DNA of 64,000 bases from Terriglobus tenax (GTDB lineage: Bacteria > Acidobacteriota > Terriglobia > Terriglobales > Acidobacteriaceae): assembly GCF_025685395.1 (NCBI RefSeq), contig NZ_JAGSYA010000004.1, positions 2,418,001 to 2,482,000 of the forward strand, written 5' to 3'. Below the pieces are notes generated by a model, which saw only the letters and a list, made by a program, of their open reading frames with translations, was not told where the DNA came from and ran no database searches. Position 1 is the first letter of the stretch; the number at the start of each line of letters is the position of its first letter. Of the stretch, positions 24,930-34,628 are shown piece after piece. The position numbers were made by a program, and so were the translations under genes.

Positions 24930-26189
24930 TTATGCTTTTGACGTTGCCACGCCCTTGTTCCCGAACCGCAGCATGGACGCCACCTTGCTCATCACCCACT
25001 TGGGCACCGCAGACGCCGCCATGTAGTTCCGCAGCTCCTCATACCGCACCGCACCCATACTGTAGCCAATCAGCAGCTTCAGCAAACCCTCATCGCGCGA
25101 AGCTGCCCGCACAATCTGGTCAATTCGTCCGGAGTCATTGAACAGCCTCCGCTGGATATCCACCGAGTGCTCCAGGTCGCCGCCAATCTCTGCTCTCCAC
25201 GTCCGCTCATAGCCCTTCAACTGCGCTTCGGAGTAGTCGTTGGCCTTCACTGCGGCGATCGCTGCTTCAGCCGCCAGCGCGCCCGAGGTCATCGCATAAA
25301 AAATTCCCTCTGCCGTAAACGCATTCACAAATCCACCCGCGTCTCCCGCCAGCAAAACACGGTCCGTATAGGTCTTCGCCAGCGGCCCGCTGATCGGAAT
25401 CGGAAACGCCTTGTAGCCGTCCCTCTGCGTCTCTCCGGTCACAAAGCCTTTCTGTTTCATCTCTTCCACCCAGCCGGCATGGTGCTCTTTGCCTTTGCCC
25501 CGCAGCTCTTCCAGGTAGTAATCCAGCTTGCACCCAAAGCCCAGGTTGCAGTGTTCTGTTTTGGGAAAGATATACCCATACCCAAAGGTCTTCGTCAGCG
25601 TCAGAAACAGACTCACCGTATCGGGTCGCGCCGCCTGCATCTTGGCCGCAGGCGTCTCTTCCATCATGTCCACGGCATACTCGCTGCGTATGTCGCCAAC
25701 CCGCAGCCCGCTGTGCCGTGCAATCACGGAATTCGCCGAGTCGCAGCCGATCACCATCTTCGCCCGGAAGACGCGTCCATCGGTTGCCTCCAACTCCACA
25801 CCCTCCGGCAGTACCCGCAGCGCACGGATCGTCACACCCATCTCCACCGGAGCCACAGCCTGTGCCCGGCGAAACAACGCCGCGTCATACTCCCATCGCC
25901 GCACCAGGTACATAATGGGCTCGGCCTGCTCGTGCACCACGCCGGTTCCGTCCGGCGACTCCAGGTATACCCGTCGAATGGGATTGGTTCCCACCTCGGC
26001 CAGCACTTCCTTCACATACGGAAACCGCTCCAGCATGCGCGCCGACAACCCGCCGCCGCATGGCTTCTCGCGCGGAAAAGCCTCCGCTTTTTCCAACACC
26101 AGCACACGAACGCCAGCTTCTCCAAGACACTTGGCCGCGGTAGCACCTGAAGGCCCCGCACCCACCACAATCACATCAAATTCGTTCAT
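24930..26189 (-). CDS. FAD-dependent oxidoreductase of the geranylgeranyl reductase family
   Basis: A 419-residue flavoprotein. The N-terminal FAD motif is VIVVGAGPSGATAAKCL, followed by FPREKPCGGGLS, where the CGGG segment is characteristic of geranylgeranyl-reductase-type enzymes. The second FAD motif is VLLAGDAGGFVNAFTAEGI. The family reduces double bonds of isoprenoid chains or oxidises related lipids; the substrate here is not known. It is followed by the serine hydrolase gene at 16 bases on the same strand and is divergent from the GGDEF gene. Confidence 0.88.
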   Translation of the reverse strand: MNEFDVIVVGAGPSGATAAKCLGEAGVRVLVLEKAEAFPREKPCGGGLSARMLERFPYVKEVLAEVGTNPIRRVYLESPDGTGVVHEQAEPIMYLVRRWEYDAALFRRAQAVAPVEMGVTIRALRVLPEGVELEATDGRVFRAKMVIGCDSANSVIARHSGLRVGDIRSEYAVDMMEETPAAKMQAARPDTVSLFLTLTKTFGYGYIFPKTEHCNLGFGCKLDYYLEELRGKGKEHHAGWVEEMKQKGFVTGETQRDGYKAFPIPISGPLAKTYTDRVLLAGDAGGFVNAFTAEGIFYAMTSGALAAEAAIAAVKANDYSEAQLKGYERTWRAEIGGDLEHSVDIQRRLFNDSGRIDQIVRAASRDEGLLKLLIGYSMGAVRYEELRNYMAASAVPKWVMSKVASMLRFGNKGVATSKA

Positions 26190-26362
26190 AATTTTGCTCC
26201 CAGCTTACTAGAGCTTCCGGAGCGCCTGCGTCCCGAAGAAACAAAGTCACATCCCACCGGTGATCCAATACACGCAACTTTTGTGGGGGTGACTCGTTTA
26301 GTGCTTTTCGTTACCGTCTGTCTAACAGGTATGTCTACACTAACTGCCTGAGAATATTGCCG

Positions 26363-27652
26363 ATGCTGAACGCCGAACTTATTCCCGATCTCGCAGCCCT
26401 GGCAGCCCTCATGGTCATGCTTGAGGTCTTTCGGCGGCGTAACCCGCAGCCACGCGTCCGCCAATGGCTCTTCGGTATGCTCTGGATCTTCATCGAATGC
26501 GTCTCGCGGATGTTCTACGTCCGCAATGGCCCATTTCATGTTCTTACCCATGTCATGGCGCTGGATGCCTATGTCATTGCAGGAGTGATCTTCATCTATA
26601 GCGCCCGCCGAACGGCGCTCCCCTGGCAACAGATTGCGCTGTTCTATGGCATGAACATTCTGCCGCTGCTTGTTCTGGAAACCATGTATGGTGCCGACTA
26701 CCGCGACAACCTTGTGCCATACTTCGCCTGCGGCGCCTTCGCGCTGTTGATGAGCGTGGTCATGGCCACCCTCTTCCGCTACTACATCGTCACCAGCCCC
26801 CTGGCCTATCTTGCGGTCCGCTTCCTCAATTGGCTGCCGGCCATTGTCCTCCTCTACTTTCACCAGGTTCGCGCAGCTGTGTACTGGCTGCTGGCCTCCC
26901 TCTTCTTTGCCGCGGGCATGGGCATGCGCCGCACCCTGGAACGCCGCAGCCCCGGCAGGCTCGCCATCGTTGCCGGCTTCACCCTTTGGGCCTTCTGCTT
27001 TGTCATTCATCCGGTCGTCGATCACAACTCTTACTGGGCGCCCATCGCCAGCCGCTTCTGGGACCTGCAGAAGTTCATCATCATGGTGGGCATGCTGATG
27101 GTGCTGCTCGATGAGCAGATCCTGAAGAACCGCAACCTCGCCCTGCACGACGAACTCACCGGCCTGCCCAACCGCCGCCTCCTCGAAGACCGCCTCGCGC
27201 AGGCGACCGCCCGCTCTGAACGGAACGGCACCAGCACAGCCGTCCTCCTGCTCGACCTCAACGGCTTCAAAACCGTCAATGACACACTCGGGCACGCCGC
27301 AGGCGACCGCGTTCTCAAACAGTTCGCCGACAGTTTAAGTCAGTCCGTCCGCGCTGCCGACACCTTCGCCCGCTTTGGCGGCGATGAGTTTGTCATCGTT
27401 GTCAGTGACCTTGTTCGAGGAGAACCCATCGAAAAGCTGCTCGCCGCCATGCGCCGCGCCAGCATCGGTGATTACGAGGTGCAAGGCAGACACTTCCATA
27501 TCGAGGCAGCTGTTGGAGGCGCTCTCTATCCTGACGACGGAGCTACCCCGGACCAGCTTCTCCGCATCGCCGACAGCCACATGTACCAGGACAAGCCAGG
27601 CAGGCCTACAGGCACTAGCCCAAAGCAGTTCGCTGCACCACTCGCCGGCTGA
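26363..27652 (+). CDS. Membrane-bound diguanylate cyclase (GGDEF)
   Basis: A 429-residue protein with an N-terminal membrane region of about six to seven helices (residues 5-225) and a C-terminal GGDEF domain that makes cyclic di-GMP from two GTP. The domain has DLNGFKTVNDTLGHAAGD and the active-site GGDEF at 339-343. The inhibitory I-site R330-AA-D333 lies exactly five residues before GGDEF, so product feedback is expected. No EAL domain is present. The ATG at 26363 is chosen; a TTG lies two codons upstream. It is convergent with plsX. Confidence 0.92.
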   Translation: MLNAELIPDLAALAALMVMLEVFRRRNPQPRVRQWLFGMLWIFIECVSRMFYVRNGPFHVLTHVMALDAYVIAGVIFIYSARRTALPWQQIALFYGMNILPLLVLETMYGADYRDNLVPYFACGAFALLMSVVMATLFRYYIVTSPLAYLAVRFLNWLPAIVLLYFHQVRAAVYWLLASLFFAAGMGMRRTLERRSPGRLAIVAGFTLWAFCFVIHPVVDHNSYWAPIASRFWDLQKFIIMVGMLMVLLDEQILKNRNLALHDELTGLPNRRLLEDRLAQATARSERNGTSTAVLLLDLNGFKTVNDTLGHAAGDRVLKQFADSLSQSVRAADTFARFGGDEFVIVVSDLVRGEPIEKLLAAMRRASIGDYEVQGRHFHIEAAVGGALYPDDGATPDQLLRIADSHMYQDKPGRPTGTSPKQFAAPLAG

Positions 27653-27767
27653 AAGCACAGCCGCCCCATTCTTCGGCAAAGCCGAGGGGGTTTCGTTCTG
27701 CGAGGTCTGTTTACTTGGGCAGGGAAGATCCCGCTTTTAGGCAGCAGATTTCTAAGCAGGCAAGACG

Positions 27768-28784
27768 CTACAGCGTCATATCGCCAACCGGCCGCAGCGC
27801 CACTTCAATCTGTGCATTCACATCCGCCTGGGCAAACTCGGCCGTCACGCGGATGCCGTTCATAATGGCCCGTTCGTTCGAACTGCCATGGCCAATCGCA
27901 CAAACCCCGCGCACACCCAGTAGCGGAGCGCCGCCATATTCGGAGTAATCCAGCTTCCGCCGGAAGGAATGGAATGCCTTGCGCGAAAGCAGCGCCCCTA
28001 CCTTGGCGGTAACGGTGGACTTCAGGGAAGTCTTCAGCGAGCTTGAAACCAGCTTCGCCAGTCCCTCACTCGTCTTCAGAGCCACGTTGCCCACAAAGCC
28101 GTCGCACACCACGACATCGGCGCGTCCGTTGTACAGGTCGCGGCCTTCCACATTGCCGATGAAGTTCAATCCAAGCTCGCGCAGCAGCGGCAGGGTCTCG
28201 CGCGTCAGCGCGTTACCCTTGGAGTCCTCTTCGCCGATCGACAGCAGGCCAACCTCAGGGTTCTTCGTCTTCAGTACCTGCTCGCTGTACACCTTGCCCA
28301 TTACGGCAAAATCCAACAGGTTCCTCGGCGTCGAATCCACATTGGCGCCCACATCCAGCAGCAGGCACGGCAACCCGGTCTGTGTCGGCAGAATGGTCGC
28401 CAGCGCCGGACGGTCGACACCCTCCAGGCTTCCCAGTACCATCTTGGCCGTGGCCATGGCTGCGCCGGTGTTCCCGGCGGTAAAGAACCCCGCCGCGCGA
28501 CCCTCCCGCACCATCTTCAGGCCAACACGCATTGAGGAGTCACGCTTGGAGCGGACAGCTTGCGCCGCCTTATCCTCCATGCTGATCCACTCGCTGGCAT
28601 GAACAATTTCAATGGGAAGCCGTTCCCCGCGCAGGTGCTGCTTCAGCGCAGGGCGCAGAACATCCTCGGGCCCAACTAAATGGACCCTGACCGGCAAATG
28701 ACGGCAGGCAAGAATGGCCCCTCGAATCTCGGGCTCGGGGGCCTTATCGGAGCCCATCGCGTCCAGAACGATATCAATCAGCAT
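27768..28784 (-). CDS. plsX: Phosphate acyltransferase PlsX
   Basis: PlsX converts acyl-ACP to acyl-phosphate for phospholipid synthesis at the membrane surface. The 338-residue protein begins [20 protein letters not shown], with [13 protein letters not shown] and [14 protein letters not shown], all family motifs. It is the last gene of a yceD-rpmF-plsX operon, a widely conserved order that links ribosome protein and lipid synthesis. fabH, which often follows, is not in the same place here. Length is normal. Confidence 0.95.
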   Translation of the reverse strand: MLIDIVLDAMGSDKAPEPEIRGAILACRHLPVRVHLVGPEDVLRPALKQHLRGERLPIEIVHASEWISMEDKAAQAVRSKRDSSMRVGLKMVREGRAAGFFTAGNTGAAMATAKMVLGSLEGVDRPALATILPTQTGLPCLLLDVGANVDSTPRNLLDFAVMGKVYSEQVLKTKNPEVGLLSIGEEDSKGNALTRETLPLLRELGLNFIGNVEGRDLYNGRADVVVCDGFVGNVALKTSEGLAKLVSSSLKTSLKSTVTAKVGALLSRKAFHSFRRKLDYSEYGGAPLLGVRGVCAIGHGSSNERAIMNGIRVTAEFAQADVNAQIEVALRPVGDMTL

Positions 28785-28817
28785 TCAGCGCCAGGGGTCT
28801 CGGTCAGATGTCTAAAC

Positions 28818-29003
28818 TTAAGCTTCGCTCTTGACCGCGATCACTTCGCGGCCCTTGTAGGTGCCGCACTTCGGGCACGCACGGTGGGGCAGCTTGCGCT
28901 CGTGGCAGTTCGGGCACTCAGAAACGCCCGTGGGTACGAGGAAGTCGTGGCTGCGGCGCTTCGCGGTGCGCTGCTTGGAATGGCGCCGTTTCGGATTCGG
29001 CAT
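28818..29003 (-). CDS. rpmF: 50S ribosomal protein L32
   Basis: A 61-residue L32. The N-terminus MPNPKRRHSKQRTAKRRSHD is typical and the zinc-ribbon CPNCHERKLPHRACPKCG carries all four cysteines, so it is the C+ form. It lies between yceD and plsX, 33 bases before plsX. A start beyond 29003 is not supported. Confidence 0.98.
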   Translation of the reverse strand: MPNPKRRHSKQRTAKRRSHDFLVPTGVSECPNCHERKLPHRACPKCGTYKGREVIAVKSEA

Positions 29004-29080
29004 GGTAGGTTCCTTTCACATCACCGCAGATGGCGCTCGGTAAACCTACGCGCTCTTCTACGGCACAATCCTTTGAGATC

Positions 29081-29626
29081 TTAAGATTTCATCCGGCTGG
29101 CCAGATCTGCGAGAGCGTTCCACCGCGGGTCGACCGTTCGGTCTGCGCAGTCACAGCTTCCCTGGTTCAGATTCTGTCCGCAACTCGGGCAAAGTCCTTT
29201 GCAGTCCTCACTGCAGAGCGTTCGTCCGGGCAGGGAAAGCAACACCTGCTCACGCACGACGTCCTCCAGCACAAGGCCGCTCTGTTCATAATACCCGATT
29301 TCCGTCTCAGCTTCCGAAATTGCGTGTTCCCCCGCAACCCCATCCACACCTCCCGGACGGAACAGAAGGTCAAATTCACCCTCAAGATGCTGTGGAACCG
29401 GGTCCAAGCACCGCGCACACAGCACCTCGAAGTCGCCGGAATACTTCGCCCGCAGGCGGATATCCTGCACAATCTCCTTCGGCCCGCGATGCTCTTCCAG
29501 CAGCTCAGCCAGTCCGGTCACGGTCAGCGGCTTCACCTGGCGCACATCCGGAGCATAGTCCAGCTCCGGCAGCTTCTCGTCCAGTTCCAGCGGCTCTTTT
29601 TCCAGTTGCAGCGGTGTAATCAGCAC
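29081..29626 (-). CDS. yceD: YceD/DUF177 family protein
   Basis: A 181-residue protein with two CxxC pairs: VLCARCLDP in the middle and SEDCKGLCPSCGQNL near the C-terminus, typical of YceD, which is linked to 23S rRNA accumulation in bacteria and plants. A GTG at 29626 is preferred over the longer ATG because AGGAGG lies 8 bases upstream and the extra residues are low complexity. It heads the rpmF-plsX operon. Confidence 0.88.
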   Translation of the reverse strand: MLITPLQLEKEPLELDEKLPELDYAPDVRQVKPLTVTGLAELLEEHRGPKEIVQDIRLRAKYSGDFEVLCARCLDPVPQHLEGEFDLLFRPGGVDGVAGEHAISEAETEIGYYEQSGLVLEDVVREQVLLSLPGRTLCSEDCKGLCPSCGQNLNQGSCDCADRTVDPRWNALADLASRMKS

Positions 29627-29749
29627 GGCGGAACCTCCTCTCCCATTATCGCGCATCTATCCCCAGGCGGGTGCCGGGTGCCCCCTTCATGCCCGAAGCG
29701 GATGAGTGGGCCTCGCGCAAAGTTCGACCGCTTCTGCTTTTCTTGTCTT

Positions 29750-29775
29750 TTGCCATTCTGGAAGGATCTGCTTCT
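29750..29775. repeat. Family B dispersed repeat
   Basis: tgccattctggaaggatctg then cttct, in the gap upstream of the M28 peptidase, near a family C-type tract at about 29668-29715. Confidence 0.5.
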
Positions 29776-29831
29776 ACTCCCCAGACCGTGGGGAGTGACA
29801 CGACCTGGCATCCGCTATCATTGCCGTCACA

Positions 29832-31517
29832 ATGTACAAAATCGTAGCAACCGCACTATGTCTCGCCCTTCCTGCTCTGGCCCTCGCGCAGAAGAAGGAC
29901 TCCCCCCTCCCCTCCCCGCCCGCCGCGGAAAAGCTCGACCTCGATACCATCGCTCGCATACGCGACGAAGGCATCAACCGCTCCCATGTCATGGAATACG
30001 GTGCGGCGCTCTTTGACGGCGTCGGCCCCCGTCTCACCTTCTCGCCCGACTACCAGAAGGCCGCTGACTGGTCCGTCGACCAGTTCAAGCGCATGGGTCT
30101 GGCGAACGCCCATACTGAAAGCTTCGGCGAAACCGGCATCGGCTGGCGTCAGATCGGCACCTCGGTCCTGATGACCGCACCTGCCACCGCCACCGTCATC
30201 GCGCAGGCCGGCCCCTGGTCGCCCGCCACCAATGGCGAAACCACCGCCGAAGTCATCGCCATTCCCACCCTCCATACCGAAAAAGACTTCGAAAAGTGGA
30301 AGGGCAAGCTCGCCGGTAAGGTCATCCTCTATGGCGACGCCCCAAAGACCTCGCCCAACCCGCCTACACCCATCCAGAGCTACGATGCCACCAGGCTCCA
30401 GCACCTCTTCGAGTACCCGCTCGACGGCGACCAGGGCGAGACCGACGTCCTGCCCACCGACCTCACTTACTGGAGCAAGGTTTTCACCCCCTTCAAAGAG
30501 AGCGTCGCAAAGTTCTTCGCGGACGAGCACGCCGTCGCCGCCCTCATTCCCGGCGGTAGCAACGGAGCCATGCACGACGACACCGGCACCGCGGCCTTCG
30601 GCTGGTTCGTCTTCAAGCCCGAACACAAGCAACTCATCCCCGGTGCAGTCGTCAACACAGAAAACTGGATGCGCATGTCGCGCCTGCTCAGTCACAAGGT
30701 CCCGGTCAGCGTCCGCATCAACATCCAGACCCAGTTCAGCGGCGATAAGGTCGACGGCCTGAACGTCATCGCCGATCTGCCCGGTACCGATCCCGTCCTC
30801 AAGGATCAGGTCGTCATGGCTGGTGGCCATCTCGATAGCTGGATTGCCGGAACCGGAGCCACCGACGACGGCGCCGGCGTCATCGTCGCCATGGAAGCTC
30901 TCCGCATCCTCAAGGCGCTGGACCTCAAGCCTCGCCGCACCATCCGCGTTGCTCTCTGGGGTGGCGAGGAGCAGGGCATCTACGGCTCACGCGGCTATGT
31001 AGTCAGCCACCTGGCCAGCCTGAAGTACCCGCAGAACGAGGTCACTAAGAACCTGCCCGAGTTCGTCATGCTGCCCGAAAAGGTTACGCCAAAGGGCGAC
31101 TACAACACCTTCGACGCCTACTTCAATATGGATAACGGCACCGGCAAGTTCCTCGGCATCTACGCCGAGGGCAATACTCCCGCGGCCAGTATCTTCCGCC
31201 AGTGGATGGAGCCCATCCGTGACCTCGGCTTCACTACCGTCTCCGAGCGTGCCACCGGCTCCACCGACCACGTCAACTTCGACCAGGCTGGCTTGCCCGG
31301 GTTCCAGTTCATCCAGGACCCCCGTGATTACGAAACCCGCACCCACCACACGGCGCTGGACACCTACGAGCGTCTCTCTGAACCAGACCTGCGCCAGGCC
31401 GCAACCATCATGGCCATCTTCCTCTGGAACGCCAGCCAGCGCGACGCCATGATGCCCCGCAAACCCCTCAATCTCAACACGCCCAAACCCCTGGAAGGCC
31501 TCTACCCCACCAAATAA
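29832..31517 (+). CDS. Exported M28 family zinc peptidase
   Basis: A 561-residue protein with signal peptide (IVATALCLALPALALAQ). A PA-like domain sits near 100-250. The M28 catalytic core has VMAGGHLDSWIAGTGATDDG with zinc ligands H333 and D335 plus the later D of TDDG, then WGGEEQGIYGSRGYV with the catalytic and ligand glutamates, and STDHVNFDQAGLPGF. The family includes carboxypeptidase Q-like and aminopeptidase S enzymes. I infer a periplasmic or extracellular peptidase. It is followed by a bidirectional terminator. Confidence 0.92.
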   Translation: MYKIVATALCLALPALALAQKKDSPLPSPPAAEKLDLDTIARIRDEGINRSHVMEYGAALFDGVGPRLTFSPDYQKAADWSVDQFKRMGLANAHTESFGETGIGWRQIGTSVLMTAPATATVIAQAGPWSPATNGETTAEVIAIPTLHTEKDFEKWKGKLAGKVILYGDAPKTSPNPPTPIQSYDATRLQHLFEYPLDGDQGETDVLPTDLTYWSKVFTPFKESVAKFFADEHAVAALIPGGSNGAMHDDTGTAAFGWFVFKPEHKQLIPGAVVNTENWMRMSRLLSHKVPVSVRINIQTQFSGDKVDGLNVIADLPGTDPVLKDQVVMAGGHLDSWIAGTGATDDGAGVIVAMEALRILKALDLKPRRTIRVALWGGEEQGIYGSRGYVVSHLASLKYPQNEVTKNLPEFVMLPEKVTPKGDYNTFDAYFNMDNGTGKFLGIYAEGNTPAASIFRQWMEPIRDLGFTTVSERATGSTDHVNFDQAGLPGFQFIQDPRDYETRTHHTALDTYERLSEPDLRQAATIMAIFLWNASQRDAMMPRKPLNLNTPKPLEGLYPTK

Positions 31518-31539
31518 CCGGTGCAATCTGCCTCGTCAG

Positions 31540-31559
31540 GGCACGGCCGAAGCTGTGCC
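31540..31559. repeat. Family A palindromic repeat (degenerate)
   Basis: ggcacggccgaagctgtgcc differs from the perfect copies by a paired set of changes in the stem (c-g to t-a pairs), so it still folds. Confidence 0.6.
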
Positions 31560-31576
31560 GAAAATCTCCCACGAGC

Positions 31577-31613
31577 AAAAAGAACGCCGGCCTCGACGGC
31601 CGGCGTTCTTTTT
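31577..31613. terminator. Bidirectional intrinsic terminator
   Basis: A perfect 16-bp stem (31577-31592 with 31598-31613) with a 5-base loop, and A and T runs at either end. It separates the M28 gene from the convergent NTF2-like gene. Confidence 0.85.
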
Positions 31614-31627
31614 CCCCTCAATCAACC

Positions 31628-32071
31628 CTAAGTCGTGTGGTCCACCACAATCTTCCATCCGTTCTCGGTCTTCTCCATTACCAGCGAAAAGATCCCCTCG
31701 GCGCTCCCGCCATCCTTCTTTGACCGTTCCAGCTTGTACTTGCCCAGCAGAACGGCGAAGTTGTCATCCAGCCGCGTGACATCAAAGTCGCTGAAGCTCA
31801 GCGTACCCATCGCCGCTTTCGTCGGATAGCTTCTGCGGTAGTTGTCCGCCAGCCCTTCGAACCCCTTATGAATCTCGCGGCTCACGTAAATCGTCTCCGG
31901 AGAATTCTGGTACCCGGCCAGAAAGCCATCAATGTCCCCGGCGTTCCATGCCCGCTCCTGCGCCAGCAGCACCTTCACGCAATCCAGCGTCTGCTGGGGA
32001 ACCGTTCCCATCGTTTGAGCGGATGCAAGTGTGGCAGTGGCAAGAACAACAGCGAGCAAAAAACGGCGCAT
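31628..32071 (-). CDS. Exported NTF2-like/SnoaL-type protein
   Basis: A 147-residue protein with signal peptide (MRRFLLAVVLATATLASAQ) and an NTF2-like cone-shaped domain: a first helix LLAQERAWNAGDIDGFLAGY and a C-terminal beta sheet ending FSLVMEKTENGWKIVVDHTT. Proteins of this fold (DUF4440 and similar) are small ligand-binding or enzyme domains. The function is unknown. It lies divergent from the molybdopterin enzyme with only 28 bases between starts. Confidence 0.8.
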   Translation of the reverse strand: MRRFLLAVVLATATLASAQTMGTVPQQTLDCVKVLLAQERAWNAGDIDGFLAGYQNSPETIYVSREIHKGFEGLADNYRRSYPTKAAMGTLSFSDFDVTRLDDNFAVLLGKYKLERSKKDGGSAEGIFSLVMEKTENGWKIVVDHTT

Positions 32072-32099
32072 GAATTCTCCTGAGAACTAAAATGTACCT

Positions 32100-34229
32100 A
32101 TGGCTAACGCGCAGGCCAACACGAAAGTGGTGCATGCCGTCTGTTCGCATGACTGCCCTGATTCCTGCGGTGTCCTGGTCACCGTCGACACGCTGACCGA
32201 TCGCGCCATCAAGATCCAGGGCGACCCCGCGCACCCGGTTACCCGCGGTTTCCTCTGCGGCAAGGTCGCCAAGTACCTTGACCGCGTCTATTCGCCTGAC
32301 CGCATGCTCTATCCTATGCGCCGCCGCGCCGGTGTGCGCAAAGGCCCATTGCCGCAAGGCAAAGAGGTGGACGCCTTCGAGCGTATCTCCTGGGATGAAG
32401 CTCTCGACACCATCGCCCAGCGCCTGCAATCGATTGCAGACGCACACGGTCCCGAGTCCATCCTGCCCTACTCCTATGCCGGAACCATCGGTCAGCTCGG
32501 CTATGGCTCCATGGACCGCCGCTTCTTCCACCGCCTCGGTGCATCTCAGCTTGACCGCACCATCTGCGCCTCGGCCGGCGGAGCCGCGCTCACCAGCGTT
32601 TACGGAGTCAAGCTTGGCGTGGAGCCGCAGAGCTACGCCCACGCCCGCTACATCATCGCCTGGGGCGCGAACATCCACGGCAACAACATTCACCTGTGGC
32701 CTTTCATTGAGCAGGCCCGCCGCAATGGCGCAAAGCTCGTCGTTATCGATCCTTACAAGACCCGTACCGCGGCTCTCGCCGACTGGCACATCGCCATCCG
32801 TCCTGGGACCGATACTGCCCTCGCCCTTGGCATGATGCACGTCATCCTGCGTGACGGCCTCCAGAACGATGACTACATCGCCCGCTGCACCCACGGCTTT
32901 GACGACCTGAAGCAGCACGTCCTGCAAGCCGAATACGCGCCGGAAAACGTCTCGCAGATCACAGGCATTCCTGCCCAGGACATCGAACGCCTGGCCCGTG
33001 AGTACGCCCATGCCATCCCCTCGGCTATCCGCTTGAACTACGGTATCCAGCGCAGCGAAAACGGCGGTGCCGCCGCCCGCGCCGTCCTTATGCTGCCCCT
33101 GCTCACCGGAGCATGGATGCACCAGGGCGGCGGCGTCACGCTCTCTACTTCGGGCTCCTTCCCCTTCAACTCCGCAAAGCTGCAGATGCCGGAGCTGATG
33201 AAGTCCAGCCCGCTTGGCCGCGACGCCCGTATCGTCAACATGTCGCAACTGGGGCAGGCACTCACGGCACTAAACGACCCGCCGGTCAAGGCGCTCTTCG
33301 TCTACAACTCGAACCCCGCCGCAGTTGCCCCCAACCAGAACGCCGTTCTGGAAGGCATGGCCCGCGAAGACCTCTTCACCGTCGTCCACGAGCAGTTTTT
33401 TACTGACACCGCCGACTACGCCGATATCCTTCTCCCCGCCGGCACCTTCCTCGAAGTCAAGGACACGCAGGGAGCCTACGGCCACCTCTACGCCCAGCTC
33501 AACACCCCGGCCATTGCGCCGCTTGGTGAGGCAAAATCCAACGTCTGGCTCTTTGGCCAGCTCGCTCAACGCATGGGGTTCTCCGAAGACTGCTTCCACG
33601 ACACCGAAGACGACCTCATCGCCCAGGCCTACGATACGCGCCATCCCTTCTTCCAGGGCATCACTCCCGAGCGTCTCGCGCTGGAAGGCCACATCCGCCT
33701 CAACCTGCCAGAAGGTCTGCCCTTCTCCTCGCCGGACTGGTTCCGCACTCCCAGCGGGAAGGGTGAGTTCTCCTCCATCGCTCTTGAAGCGGAAGGCAGT
33801 GACGCCCTGCCCACCTTCCACCCGGCCCAGGAGTCGCGCCTTGGCCCCCAGGCCGCCGTCTATCCGCTGGAGTTTCTGCCTCGCAAGGCCGACAACTATA
33901 TGAACTCCACCTTCGCGAATCTTGCCGGCCATCAAAAGCTGGAATGCGGCCGCATCGGGATACTCGAACTCCACCGCACCGATGCAGATCTGCGCGGTAT
34001 CGCCAGTGGAGACGACGTAGAGATCTTCAATGACCGCGGCAGCATGACCCTCACCGCCCAGGTCGACGGCACCGTTCCGCAGGGCGTTGTCGCCGCCCGC
34101 CTCTCCTGGAACAAGACCCACAGTCGCGGCCAGGGCATCAATCTGCTCACCAGCGAGCGACTCACCGACATAGGCGGGGGGGCAACTTTCTATTCCACCC
34201 TGGTAGAAGTCCGTAAATCCTGCGTCTAG
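32100..34229 (+). CDS. Molybdopterin-dependent oxidoreductase
   Basis: A 709-residue protein of the DMSO reductase superfamily. The N-terminal 4Fe-4S ligands are C15, C19, C23 and C53, in CSHDCPDSC and FLCG. The molybdopterin region contains SYAGTIGQLGYGSMDRRFF, YIIAWGANIHGNNIHLWP and the C-terminal dinucleotide-binding domain with NDRGSMTLTAQV. No signal peptide or Tat motif is seen, so it is cytoplasmic. Iron-sulfur and membrane subunit genes are absent nearby, so it may work alone with a soluble donor. The substrate cannot be read. A PGPGW-type membrane protein follows. Confidence 0.88.
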   Translation: MANAQANTKVVHAVCSHDCPDSCGVLVTVDTLTDRAIKIQGDPAHPVTRGFLCGKVAKYLDRVYSPDRMLYPMRRRAGVRKGPLPQGKEVDAFERISWDEALDTIAQRLQSIADAHGPESILPYSYAGTIGQLGYGSMDRRFFHRLGASQLDRTICASAGGAALTSVYGVKLGVEPQSYAHARYIIAWGANIHGNNIHLWPFIEQARRNGAKLVVIDPYKTRTAALADWHIAIRPGTDTALALGMMHVILRDGLQNDDYIARCTHGFDDLKQHVLQAEYAPENVSQITGIPAQDIERLAREYAHAIPSAIRLNYGIQRSENGGAAARAVLMLPLLTGAWMHQGGGVTLSTSGSFPFNSAKLQMPELMKSSPLGRDARIVNMSQLGQALTALNDPPVKALFVYNSNPAAVAPNQNAVLEGMAREDLFTVVHEQFFTDTADYADILLPAGTFLEVKDTQGAYGHLYAQLNTPAIAPLGEAKSNVWLFGQLAQRMGFSEDCFHDTEDDLIAQAYDTRHPFFQGITPERLALEGHIRLNLPEGLPFSSPDWFRTPSGKGEFSSIALEAEGSDALPTFHPAQESRLGPQAAVYPLEFLPRKADNYMNSTFANLAGHQKLECGRIGILELHRTDADLRGIASGDDVEIFNDRGSMTLTAQVDGTVPQGVVAARLSWNKTHSRGQGINLLTSERLTDIGGGATFYSTLVEVRKSCV

Positions 34230-34249
34230 CCCCTTGCGTCTAAGTCCAG

Positions 34250-34459
34250 GTGAAGCGAATTCTTCGTGAAACCGGCGCCTGGCTCCTCATCCTTGCAGGC
34301 CTCGCGGGCTGTATTCTGCCCGTCATCCCCGGCATCCCCCTGCTTATCGGCGGCCTTGCCATCCTCGCCGTCGACCGCCCCTGGGCCGCCCGCCTGCTCC
34401 ACCACGTCAAGCTGAAGTGGGATCAGGCCAAAGCCAAGGTCAAATCCTCTGCACAATAA
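34250..34459 (+). CDS. PGPGW-type small membrane protein
   Basis: A 69-residue protein with a hydrophobic hairpin (GAWLLILAGLAGCILPVIPG followed by IPLLIGGLAILA) and a basic tail (HHVKLKWDQAKAKVK). The V-I-P-G-I-P turn between two segments fits the PGPGW/DUF454 group. The start is GTG at 34250. It is 20 bases after the molybdopterin enzyme gene and may share its transcript. The function is unknown. Confidence 0.72.
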   Translation: MKRILRETGAWLLILAGLAGCILPVIPGIPLLIGGLAILAVDRPWAARLLHHVKLKWDQAKAKVKSSAQ

Positions 34460-34485
34460 CGCGGTTTTCACCCCGCCACAACTCT

Positions 34486-34628
34486 GGGTGCCCCATCCAT
34501 CGCAAAGCGATGGGTGGGTTGACACCACATAAATCAAACGTGTCATCCTGAGCGTAGCGAAGGACCTGCTTTTCTTGCTTTGTCATTCCGTAGCGCAGCG
34601 AAGGAATCTGCTTCTGCCGTAGCCTTTG
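34486..34628. repeat. Cluster of family C and family B repeats
   Basis: A family C hairpin at 34486-34518 is followed by family B copies at 34541-34570 and 34581-34614, and by a third starting at about 34626 that runs into the 3' end of miaA. No gene lies here. Four elements in 165 bases make this the densest repeat cluster in the window. Confidence 0.7.
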
